7,794 nt of DNA, taken from positions 1 through 7,794 of the forward strand of contig JBBDMS010000005.1 of assembly GCA_040878185.1 (NCBI GenBank), in the 5' to 3' direction. Shown here piece by piece: positions 1 to 5,827 of the stretch. The stretch's first letter is position 1, and every line of letters starts with the position of its first letter. The stretch is from JAWXBK01 sp040878185 (GTDB lineage: Bacteria; Pseudomonadota; Alphaproteobacteria; Dongiales; Dongiaceae). Under the pieces are notes generated by a model. The model saw only the letters and a program-made list of their open reading frames with translations, was not told where the DNA came from and made no database searches. The translations under genes and the position numbers were made by a program.

Positions 1-141
1 GTCGAGCTTTTGTTCCTTCGTGGGGCTCGGTATCTGGCGGGTGTCGGATGGCGGGCTAGGGGGGGCTGTTTATGCTATCCCGGCGCTGCGGGTCGACCGC
101 CGGCCGCGCCGGATCGGCCCTGCTCCGGCGGATTTCCGCTT
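1..141. other. Upstream stretch, no gene recognised
   Basis: No reading frame here gives a protein I recognise on either strand. The open frames that cross it have arginine/proline/glycine-rich translations typical of chance frames in GC-rich DNA. I looked for a promoter and found only weak candidates, such as TTGTTC at 10-15 followed too closely by TATCTG at 31-36, and a TATGCT at 71-76 with no good -35 element. The promoter of the following gene may lie here or before the window. Confidence 0.5.
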
Positions 142-168
142 CGGGTGACCGGCCGGGCCGATCACCCG
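142..168 (+). promoter_or_regulatory. Hairpin in the leader of the GDP-mannose gene
   Basis: CGGGTGA (142-148) is exactly complementary to TCACCCG (162-168). Inside it, CGGC (150-153) can pair with GCCG (157-160) around a three-base loop, giving a two-part GC-rich stem with one internal mismatch. No T-run follows, so it is not a standard intrinsic terminator. It sits two bases before the tandem repeats that lead into manC. It could be a 5' UTR structure, the end of an upstream transcript, or a palindromic operator; the sequence does not decide between these. Confidence 0.4.
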
Positions 169-170
169 GC

Positions 171-228
171 AACAGGATGCCCTGCAACAGAGTGCCGATA
201 ACAGGATGCCCGATATCAGGATGAAGGC
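171..228 (+). repeat. Four tandem 14-15 bp degenerate repeats carrying the manC ribosome binding site
   Basis: Four adjoining units can be read: AACAGGATGCCCTGC (171-185), AACAGAGTGCCGAT (186-199), AACAGGATGCCCGAT (200-214) and ATCAGGATGAAGGC (215-228). Units 1 and 3 share 12 identical leading bases, while units 2 and 4 have diverged. The last unit ends exactly at the ATG of manC, and its AGGA (218-221), seven bases before the ATG, is the natural Shine-Dalgarno sequence. The array therefore looks like a small tandem duplication of a ribosome-binding region. Copy-number change here could alter translation of manC; that is inference. Confidence 0.65.
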
Positions 229-1671
229 ATGACGATCTATCCGGTGATCCTCTGCGGCGGCTCGGGCTCGCGCCTCTGGCCGATGTCGCGCACGGTCTAT
301 CCCAAGCAGTTCATGGCGCTGGGCGATGGCGGCACGCTCTTCCAGGAGACGCTGCACCGGTTGTCCGATCCCTCGCTGTTCGCGGCATCCGTCGTGATCT
401 GCAACGAAGAGCATCGCTTCATCGTCGGCGAGCAGCTCCGGCAGGCCGCCATTGCGGTCGAGACGATCCTGCTCGAACCGGTCGGCCGCAACACGGCGCC
501 CGCCGCCGCCGCGGCCGCGATCCATTTGTCCGAGCGCCATGGCATTTCCGGGAAACAGGGCGATCCGCTGATGCTGCTGGCCGCCGCCGATCATTTCGTC
601 GGCCGCCCGGAACGGCTGCTGGAGGCGATCCGGATCGCGCAACCCGCCGCGGAACAGGGTGCGCTCGTTACCTTCGGCATCCGCCCGACCCGCCCGGATA
701 CGGCCTATGGCTATATCCGCATCGGCGAAAAGCTTCCCGCGACGCCCGGTGTCCATCGCGTCGAACGCTTCGTCGAGAAACCGTCGGCCGAGGTTGCAGT
801 CGAGTATCTGGAATCCGGCGCTTATCTCTGGAACAGCGGTATATTCCTGATGCGCGCCGGCACGTTCCTTGCCGAGCTGGAAAAATTCGAGCCGGCGATT
901 GCCGCCGGCGCGCGCGAGGCGGTACGCAACCGCCGCGCCGATCTCGATTTCTGGCGGCTCGCCGATCCGCCCTTCTCGTCGATCCCGAATAAATCGATCG
1001 ACTATGCCGTCATGGAACATACCGATCGCGCTGCGGTCGTTCCGACCGAAGGGGATCTCGGCTGGAGCGATGTCGGGTCCTGGGCCAGCCTTTGGGACGT
1101 TGCCGCGCACGACGCATCCGGTAATGCGATTTCGGGCGACGTTACGGCCATCGACGTTTCCGGCAGTTACATCCGCGGCGAGCGCAGGCTGATCGCGGCC
1201 TTCGGCATTCGCGACCTGGTGATCGTCGATACCGAGGATGCGCTTCTGGTCATGCCGCGCGATCGCACGCAGGAGCTGCGCGTGATCGTACAGAGCCTGC
1301 AGGATTCGAAACGGTCCGAAGCGGTGGTGCATCGCCGGGTCTACCGGCCCTGGGGTTCCTACGAGCAGGTCGATGCCGGCGATCGCTTCCAGGTGAAGCG
1401 GCTGATCGTCCGACCGGGCGGACAGCTTTCATTGCAGCGCCACGCGAAGCGCGCCGAGCATTGGGTCGTCGTGCGCGGACGCGCCCGCGTTACGCGCGGC
1501 GACGAGGTTTTCGATCTGGATGCAAACCAGTCGACTTACATTCCGGTGGGGACGGTGCATCGTCTCGAGAATCGCGGCGAGGAACCGCTGCATCTGATCG
1601 AGGTGCAATCCGGCGGCTATCTGGGCGAGGACGATATCGAACGGCTCGACGACAGCTACGGACGCCGCTGA
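229..1671 (+). CDS. manC: Mannose-1-phosphate guanylyltransferase / mannose-6-phosphate isomerase (bifunctional)
   Basis: This 480-residue cytoplasmic enzyme matches the AlgA/ManC/CpsB type II family in length and domain order. The N-terminal nucleotidyltransferase domain (about 1-285) has the pyrophosphorylase motif CGGSGSRLWP (9-18), PKQF (25-28), EPVGRNTAPA (83-92), AADH (119-122), the sugar-binding FVEKP (181-185), and KSIDYAVMEHT followed by GWSDVGSW (278-285). The C-terminal cupin domain (about 367-480) has RPWGSY (373-378), the isomerase metal-site pattern QxHxxRAEHW (403-412), NQSTYIP and YLGEDDIERL. By family knowledge the isomerase domain interconverts fructose-6-P and mannose-6-P, and the transferase domain makes GDP-mannose from mannose-1-P and GTP. 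A phosphomannomutase, not seen here, is needed between the two steps. The usual proline of the family's PADH motif is alanine, as in some other members. The ATG is chosen because the protein begins right at the conserved motif and AGGA lies seven bases upstream. The flanks give no clue to which polysaccharide it serves, and no terminator is visible after it. Confidence 0.96.
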   Translation: MTIYPVILCGGSGSRLWPMSRTVYPKQFMALGDGGTLFQETLHRLSDPSLFAASVVICNEEHRFIVGEQLRQAAIAVETILLEPVGRNTAPAAAAAAIHLSERHGISGKQGDPLMLLAAADHFVGRPERLLEAIRIAQPAAEQGALVTFGIRPTRPDTAYGYIRIGEKLPATPGVHRVERFVEKPSAEVAVEYLESGAYLWNSGIFLMRAGTFLAELEKFEPAIAAGAREAVRNRRADLDFWRLADPPFSSIPNKSIDYAVMEHTDRAAVVPTEGDLGWSDVGSWASLWDVAAHDASGNAISGDVTAIDVSGSYIRGERRLIAAFGIRDLVIVDTEDALLVMPRDRTQELRVIVQSLQDSKRSEAVVHRRVYRPWGSYEQVDAGDRFQVKRLIVRPGGQLSLQRHAKRAEHWVVVRGRARVTRGDEVFDLDANQSTYIPVGTVHRLENRGEEPLHLIEVQSGGYLGEDDIERLDDSYGRR

Positions 1672-1722
1672 ATTTCACGGCGATTGCTGCGCTGGACCCA
1701 TACTCCACAACCAATTGGGCCT

Positions 1723-1751
1723 TTGACTTATCCCCGCTTGGGCCGGAATAT
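1723..1751 (+). promoter_or_regulatory. Candidate sigma-70 promoter for the aminotransferase gene
   Basis: TTGACT (1723-1728) matches five of six bases of the -35 consensus. GAATAT (1746-1751) follows after a 17-base spacer as a weaker -10 element. Transcription would start near 1758, leaving a leader of roughly 50 bases before the ATG at 1812. Two copies of TTGGGCC (1715-1721 and 1738-1744) lie just before the -35 and inside the spacer and may be a regulator site. The call rests on consensus matching only. Confidence 0.45.
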
Positions 1752-1762
1752 GACCGTCGAGA

Positions 1763-1792
1763 TGCCGCAACGTGTGCGGTACAGCCCTTTTT
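1763..1792 (+). promoter_or_regulatory. Leader hairpin before the aminotransferase gene, attenuator-like
   Basis: TGCCGCA (1763-1769) pairs with TGCGGTA (1775-1781), seven pairs including one G-U, around the loop ACGTG. Six bases later comes a run of five T (1788-1792). This resembles a weak intrinsic terminator placed between the candidate promoter and the start codon. The gap between stem and T-run is longer than usual, so the hairpin could instead be a palindromic protein-binding site or an accident. It may also mark the end of the manC transcript. Confidence 0.3.
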
Positions 1793-1811
1793 GTCGTCCA
1801 GGAGACTCCAG

Positions 1812-3200
1812 ATGAATAAACCGCTGCCGAACTCGCTCGCGGCGAAGGACATCGCCTATCACCTTCATCCCTACACCAATGCGGTGAAGCATGAGGCGGA
1901 AGGACCGCTGATTCTCACCGAGGGCAAGGGCATCCATGTCTATGACGAGAACGGCACGGAATATATCGAGGGCCTCGCCGGCCTGTGGAGCACGTCGCTC
2001 GGCTTCGGCGAACAGCGCCTGATCGACGCCGCGACCGCCCAGCTTCAGAAGCTCCCCTACTATCACAGCTTCACGCACAAAGTGCCGAGCATCACCGTCG
2101 AGCTTGCCGAGCGGCTGATCCAGATCGCCCCGGTGCCGATGTCGAAGGTGTTCTTCACCAACTCGGGTTCGGAAGCCAACGACACCGTCGTGAAGATGGT
2201 CTGGTACTACAACAACGCGATCGGCCGCCCGAAGAAGAAGAAGATCATTTCGCGTATCAAGGGTTATCACGGCGTCACTGTGGCTTCGGCCAGCCTCACC
2301 GGCCTGCCCTACAACCACAAGGATTTCGACCTGCCGATCACCGGCATCCTTCATGCCGATTGCCCGCATTTCTATCGCTTCGGCGCCGACGGCGAGACCG
2401 AGGAAGAATTCGCGACCCGCCTTGCCGAAAATCTCGACAACCTGATCGTCGCCGAAGGGCCGGATACGGTTGCCGCCTTCATCGCCGAACCGGTGATGGG
2501 CGCCGGCGGCGTCCTGATCCCGCCGAAGACCTATTTCGAGAAAGTCCAGGCGGTCCTCAAAAAACACGACGTGCTGTTCGTCGCCGACGAGGTGATCTGC
2601 GGCTTCGGGCGCACCGGCAGTCTCTGGGGCTCGCAGACCTTCGGTCTGAAGCCGGACATCCTGACCTGCGCCAAGGCGCTTTCGTCGTCCTATCTGCCGA
2701 TCGCGGCGGTGATGATCAACGAGAAGGTCTACAGCGCGCTGCGCGACAATTCCGGCAAGCTCGGCACCTTCGGCCATGGCTTCACCTATTCGGGGCATCC
2801 CGTCAGCGCCGCCGTCGCCCTCGAGACGCTCAAGATCTACGAGGAACGCGATATCGTCGCGATGGTGCGCCGGGTGGCGCCGACCTTCCAGAAGCGGCTG
2901 CGCGCCTTCGCCGATCATCCGATGGTCGGGGAAGTCCGCTGCGTCGGCCTGATCGGCGCGGTCGAGCTGGTGCGTGACAAGAAGACCAGGGAACCGTTCG
3001 ATCCGAAACTCACGATCGGGCTCAAGACCGCCGGGTTCTGCCAGCGCCACGGCCTGATTACGCGGGCAATCATGGACAGCGTCGCCTTCTGTCCCCCGCT
3101 CATCATCACCGACGCGCAGATCAACGAGATGTTCGACCGGTTCGGTCGCGCTCTCGACGAGGCGCATGGCTGGGCGAAGCAGGAAGGCCTGCTCGGCTGA
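1812..3200 (+). CDS. Class III PLP-dependent omega-aminotransferase (aspartate aminotransferase family)
   Basis: This 462-residue fold-type I aminotransferase is similar throughout to putrescine-pyruvate (SpuC), beta-alanine-pyruvate and Chromobacterium-type omega-transaminases, which move a terminal amino group to pyruvate or another keto acid. Visible motifs are HLHPYTN (17-23), GLAGLW (54-59), TNSGSEAND (116-124, phosphate-binding turn), KGYHG (150-154, the Tyr that stacks on PLP), EPVMGAGG (226-233), VADEVICGFGRTG (257-269, with Asp259 contacting the pyridine nitrogen), CAKALSS (286-292, with Lys288 as Schiff-base lysine) and HGFTYSGHP (322-330). Arg418 in LITRAI corresponds to the mobile arginine that lets these enzymes accept both carboxylates and amines. 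The ATG at 1812 is chosen because AGGAGA (1800-1805) lies six bases upstream and the family alignment begins here. The same frame stays open back into manC, but that part is not family-like. A strong terminator follows, so it is probably transcribed alone. The importer next door hints that its amine substrate is brought in by that system. The exact substrate cannot be read from the sequence. Confidence 0.93.
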   Translation: MNKPLPNSLAAKDIAYHLHPYTNAVKHEAEGPLILTEGKGIHVYDENGTEYIEGLAGLWSTSLGFGEQRLIDAATAQLQKLPYYHSFTHKVPSITVELAERLIQIAPVPMSKVFFTNSGSEANDTVVKMVWYYNNAIGRPKKKKIISRIKGYHGVTVASASLTGLPYNHKDFDLPITGILHADCPHFYRFGADGETEEEFATRLAENLDNLIVAEGPDTVAAFIAEPVMGAGGVLIPPKTYFEKVQAVLKKHDVLFVADEVICGFGRTGSLWGSQTFGLKPDILTCAKALSSSYLPIAAVMINEKVYSALRDNSGKLGTFGHGFTYSGHPVSAAVALETLKIYEERDIVAMVRRVAPTFQKRLRAFADHPMVGEVRCVGLIGAVELVRDKKTREPFDPKLTIGLKTAGFCQRHGLITRAIMDSVAFCPPLIITDAQINEMFDRFGRALDEAHGWAKQEGLLG

Positions 3201-3220
3201 CCGGGCCAGCGCAGGGAATA

Positions 3221-3252
3221 CCGGCCGCGGGGCACCGCGGCCGGGCCCTTTT
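3221..3252 (+). terminator. Rho-independent terminator after the aminotransferase gene
   Basis: CCGGCCGCGG (3221-3230) and CCGCGGCCGG (3235-3244) form a perfect 10-base-pair, all-G/C stem around the loop GGCA. TTTT follows at 3249-3252 after GCCC. It lies 20 bases after the stop codon and separates the aminotransferase unit from the ABC transporter operon. The T-run is short, but the stem is very strong. Confidence 0.8.
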
Positions 3253-3284
3253 CGATAATGCAGCGACGCGGCGTACAACCCTCT

Positions 3285-3310
3285 CTTGCGGCAGCGGGCC
3301 GCAGGGCTTT
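3285..3310 (+). terminator. Possible second terminator-like hairpin
   Basis: TGCGGC (3287-3292) pairs with GCCGCA (3298-3303) around AGCGG. The stem extends by one G-U and one C-G pair outward to 3285/3305, and GCTTT (3306-3310) follows. The T-run is only three long, so this may be a back-up to the terminator 40 bases earlier or simply a structured spacer. The rest of the 3253-3487 gap shows no gene and no convincing promoter for the transporter operon, although one is expected here. Confidence 0.3.
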
Positions 3311-3468
3311 GAGGCGCCAGCGTTTTTCCAAGAAGGGTGAATTTCCGACTCCAAATCGCGGGGGCTTTGCCGTAGCATCCGCGTCCTAAACAAGGACCGC
3401 CGCGTGGCCGCAGGCCAAAAAAATGCAGGCGGATCCCATAAAAACGTTCGTTCCCAGGGAATTGCTTC

Positions 3469-3487
3469 AGGAGACGTAGACGGGGGC
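3469..3487 (+). promoter_or_regulatory. Distant ribosome binding site of the ABC ATPase gene
   Basis: AGGAGA (3469-3474) is the best Shine-Dalgarno sequence before the ATG at 3488, but it is 13 bases away, longer than the usual 5-9. A competing start, GTG at 3404 in the same frame, has AAGGA (3392-3396) at a normal seven-base distance and would add 28 mostly hydrophilic residues. The choice of start is therefore open. I prefer 3488 because the conserved ATPase domain begins a few residues after it and the extension is not family-like. Confidence 0.45.
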
Positions 3488-4585
3488 ATGGTCGACGCAC
3501 AGAAAGACTTCGTTAAATTCGAGGACATCCAGAAGAGCTACGACGGCGAAACGCTGGTCGTAAAAAGCCTCAATATGTCCATCGCTCGCGGCGAGTTCCT
3601 GACCATGTTGGGCCCGTCGGGGTCCGGTAAAACGACGACATTGCTGATGCTGGCCGGGTTTGAGGTTCCGACCAACGGCCACATCAGTCTCGATGGGCAG
3701 CTGATCGACCGCCTGCCGCCGCACAAGCGCGACATCGGCATGGTGTTTCAGAACTACGCCCTTTTTCCGCACATGACGGTCGAGGAGAACCTCGCCTTCC
3801 CGCTCGAGGTCCGCAAGGTCGGCAAGGCGGAAATGAAGACGCGAATCGACCGCGCACTCGATATGGTCCAGCTCTCGCCTTATGGGAAGCGGCGCCCCGC
3901 GCAACTTTCGGGCGGCCAGCAGCAGCGCGTCGCGCTCGCCCGGGCGTTGGTCTTCGAACCGAAACTGGTGCTGATGGACGAGCCGCTCGGCGCGCTCGAC
4001 AAGCAGCTTCGCGAGCATATGCAGCTTGAGATCAAGCATCTGCACGAACGGCTCGGCATCACCGTGGTCTATGTGACGCACGACCAGGGCGAAGCGCTGA
4101 CAATGTCGAACCGGATCGCCGTCTTCAATGACGGCATCATTCAGCAGCTCGCCACCCCCGACGATCTGTACGAACGGCCGGAGAATGCCTTCGTCGCGCA
4201 GTTCATCGGCGAGAACAACAAGCTCGCGGGCAAGGTACGTTCGATCAACGGCGGGACCTGCAAGGTCGAGCTCGACAGCGGCGGCGAAGTGCAGGCGCTC
4301 GCGGTCAATGTCGAGGGCGAAGGCCGACCGACGCTGATCTCTGTCCGGCCCGAACGGACGCTGATCAACCCGCCGGCCGGCGCCTTCCCGAATATATTCA
4401 GCGGCCAGGTCGAGGAACTCATTTATCTCGGCGACCATATCCGTACCCGCGTCAATGTGTGTGGATCGCGGGATTTCGTCATCAAGATACCGAATGCTCC
4501 CGGCCAGGGCGCGCTCAACAAGGGCGACGCCGTGACGGTCGGCTGGGCGGTTGAAGATTGCCGGGCGTTAGACCACCCGGCATAA
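3488..4585 (+). CDS. ABC transporter ATP-binding protein, PotA family
   Basis: This cytoplasmic ATPase of 365 residues would form a dimer that powers the importer made by the following genes. The nucleotide-binding domain (about 8-240) shows Walker A GPSGSGKTT (42-50), the Q-loop VFQNYALFPH with Gln88, the signature LSGGQQQRVA (140-149), Walker B VLMDEP (161-166, Asp164 and catalytic Glu165), the D-loop LGALD (167-171) and the switch His198 in VTHDQGEA. Residues about 246-360 form the C-terminal TOBE-type regulatory extension, with the typical ISVRPER (294-300) and YLGDHIRTRV. Length and layout match PotA/PotG-type proteins of the polyamine and related importers. All catalytic residues are present. 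It is the first gene of the operon, and the binding-protein gene follows after 105 bases. The start could instead be GTG 3404 (393 residues). The family does not by itself fix the substrate. Confidence 0.93.
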   Translation: MVDAQKDFVKFEDIQKSYDGETLVVKSLNMSIARGEFLTMLGPSGSGKTTTLLMLAGFEVPTNGHISLDGQLIDRLPPHKRDIGMVFQNYALFPHMTVEENLAFPLEVRKVGKAEMKTRIDRALDMVQLSPYGKRRPAQLSGGQQQRVALARALVFEPKLVLMDEPLGALDKQLREHMQLEIKHLHERLGITVVYVTHDQGEALTMSNRIAVFNDGIIQQLATPDDLYERPENAFVAQFIGENNKLAGKVRSINGGTCKVELDSGGEVQALAVNVEGEGRPTLISVRPERTLINPPAGAFPNIFSGQVEELIYLGDHIRTRVNVCGSRDFVIKIPNAPGQGALNKGDAVTVGWAVEDCRALDHPA

Positions 4586-4588
4586 GGC

Positions 4589-4668
4589 GTCGGGCTCAAG
4601 GGGCCATCAAAAGGCCTTGATGATTCCCGACAATGTGTGAGTGAGAAGCAAGGCCGGTTGTGACCGGC
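4589..4668 (+). promoter_or_regulatory. Two stem-loops between the ATPase and binding-protein genes
   Basis: The first structure has an outer stem GTCGGG/CCCGAC (4589-4594 with 4626-4631) and an inner stem TCAAGG/CCTTGA (4596-4601 with 4615-4620). It begins three bases after the ATPase stop codon. The second is GCCGGT/ACCGGC (4653-4658 with 4663-4668) around the loop TGTG, ending eight bases before the AGGGAGA ribosome binding site (4676-4682) of the next gene. Neither is followed by a T-run, so they look like RNA processing or stability elements, not terminators. I see no promoter in this gap. Confidence 0.45.
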
Positions 4669-4690
4669 TCAACGCAGGGAGAGACATAAA

Positions 4691-5749
4691 ATGAGAAAAA
4701 CGACCCTGTTTCTGTCCGGGGTGGCTATGGCGGCAACTGCCGTCGGTTTGGCCATTGCGCCGGCACAGGCCGAGGACATGGTGTTCGTTTCCTGGGGCGG
4801 TGCGTATCAGTCCGCCCAGCACGAGGCGTATGTGAAGCCTTTCGGCAAGGAAACCGGCATCAACGTCATCGAGGAAGAGTATAGCGGCGAAGTCGCCAAG
4901 ATTAAAGCGATGGTCGAAGCCGGCGACGTCACGTGGGACGTGGTCGATGTCGACTTCAACACCGCGGTCTCGGGTTGCGACGACGGTATCTTCGAGGAGC
5001 TCGACTACAGCAAAATCGGTCAGGACCCGGAACGCTTCGTTCCGAACGGCGCGCTCGACTGCGCCGTGGGCACGATCGTGTACTCGACGGTTTACGCCTA
5101 CGACGGCGACGTGATCACCGAGAATCCGCCAACGGCGATTGCGGACCTCTATGACCTCGCGACTTGGCCGGGCAAACGCGCCCTGCAGAAGTCGGCTTTC
5201 GTGAACATGGAATGGGCTCTTCTGGCCGACGGCGTGTCGATGGACGAAGTCTACGGCATGCTCGAGACCGAAGAAGGCATTGCGCGCGCCTTTGCCAAGC
5301 TCGACACCATCAAGGATCAGGTCGTGTGGTGGGAAGCGGGCGCACAGCCGCCGCAGCTCCTCTCCGACGGCGAAGTCGTCATGGCTTCGGGCTGGAACGG
5401 CCGCTTCTTCGACGCCGCCAAGAACGAAGGCAAGAACTTCGTCATCGTCTGGGATGCGCAGGGCTTCGACTTCGATTACTTCGCCATTCCGAAGGGCACA
5501 CCGCGCCTGGAAACGGCCTACAAGTTCCTCGCTTATGCGAGCGATCCTGAGATCATGGCCACCCAGTCGCAGTACATCTCGTACGGCCCGGTCCATCAGG
5601 ACGCGATCCAGTACATCGATCCTGCGATTCTTAAGGATCTGCCGACAGCGCCCGAGAACTCGGCGAACGTGCTGTATGTCGATTCCTTCTGGTGGGCAGA
5701 CCATCGCGAAGATCTCGAGAAGCGCTTCGCCGCCTGGCTGGCGCAGTAA
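4691..5749 (+). CDS. Periplasmic substrate-binding protein of the ABC importer, PotD/PotF-like
   Basis: This 352-residue secreted protein has a clear Sec signal peptide: a basic start (MRKTT), a hydrophobic core (about 6-23) and a probable cleavage after Ala27 in APAQA-ED. It would capture the solute in the periplasm and deliver it to the permeases. The mature part opens with VFVSWGGAYQ (31-40) and continues through AGDVTWDVVDVD (77-88), typical of the spermidine/putrescine-like binding protein group. Later MASGWNGRFFD (231-241) and FDYFAIPKG (261-269) correspond to the ligand-contacting parts of PotD and PotF. Trp235, Glu174 and Asp262 seem to match ligand residues there, but other contacts differ, so a polyamine ligand is not assured. 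The mature protein has only two cysteines, Cys96 and Cys124, a possible disulfide. There is no lipobox, so it should be soluble. AGGGAGA (4676-4682), eight bases upstream, supports the ATG. A strong hairpin follows the gene. Confidence 0.92.
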   Translation: MRKTTLFLSGVAMAATAVGLAIAPAQAEDMVFVSWGGAYQSAQHEAYVKPFGKETGINVIEEEYSGEVAKIKAMVEAGDVTWDVVDVDFNTAVSGCDDGIFEELDYSKIGQDPERFVPNGALDCAVGTIVYSTVYAYDGDVITENPPTAIADLYDLATWPGKRALQKSAFVNMEWALLADGVSMDEVYGMLETEEGIARAFAKLDTIKDQVVWWEAGAQPPQLLSDGEVVMASGWNGRFFDAAKNEGKNFVIVWDAQGFDFDYFAIPKGTPRLETAYKFLAYASDPEIMATQSQYISYGPVHQDAIQYIDPAILKDLPTAPENSANVLYVDSFWWADHREDLEKRFAAWLAQ

Positions 5750-5762
5750 GCACCGTTTGTTA

Positions 5763-5788
5763 CGGGAGGGGCAGGTTTGCCCCTCCCG
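5763..5788 (+). promoter_or_regulatory. Strong stem-loop after the binding-protein gene
   Basis: CGGGAGGGGCA (5763-5773) and TGCCCCTCCCG (5778-5788) form a perfect 11-base-pair stem with the loop GGTT. It sits 13 bases after the stop codon of the binding-protein gene and 39 bases before the start of permease 1. What follows (ATACTTTCATTCGTTGTT) is T-rich but lacks a continuous T-run. It is probably a partial terminator or a 3' end stabiliser that yields more binding protein than permease, as is known for other binding-protein operons. That function is inferred. Confidence 0.6.
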
Positions 5789-5827
5789 ATACTTTCATTC
5801 GTTGTTCGATAGCAAGACGGGTTGGGC

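Noticed and set aside
10..201. Small + strand frame of 63 codons before manC
   Set aside because: No good ribosome site, composition typical of a chance frame, and it runs through the hairpin and tandem repeats.
171..228. CRISPR-like repeat array
   Set aside because: The units are only 14-15 bases, have no spacers between them and are degenerate, so this is a simple tandem repeat.
70..1332. Open frame of about 420 codons on the - strand, opposite manC
   Set aside because: It lies antisense to a gene with a full set of conserved motifs, has no recognisable motif itself, and extends into the non-coding leader.
1461..1811. Upstream extension of the aminotransferase frame into manC
   Set aside because: The extra residues are arginine-rich and not family-like, the frame overlaps the end of manC in another phase, and ATG 1812 has a well-placed AGGAGA.
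3367..3392. Promoter TTGCCG ... TAAACA before the ATPase gene
   Set aside because: The spacer is only 14 bases and the -10 match is weak. A promoter is expected in this gap, but I cannot place it.
1728..3500. Long open frame of about 590 codons on the - strand, opposite the aminotransferase gene
   Set aside because: It is a mirror of a GC-rich gene with strong third-position bias. Its translation is rich in Arg, Asp, Gly and His with no family motif, and it runs across the terminator and gene boundaries.
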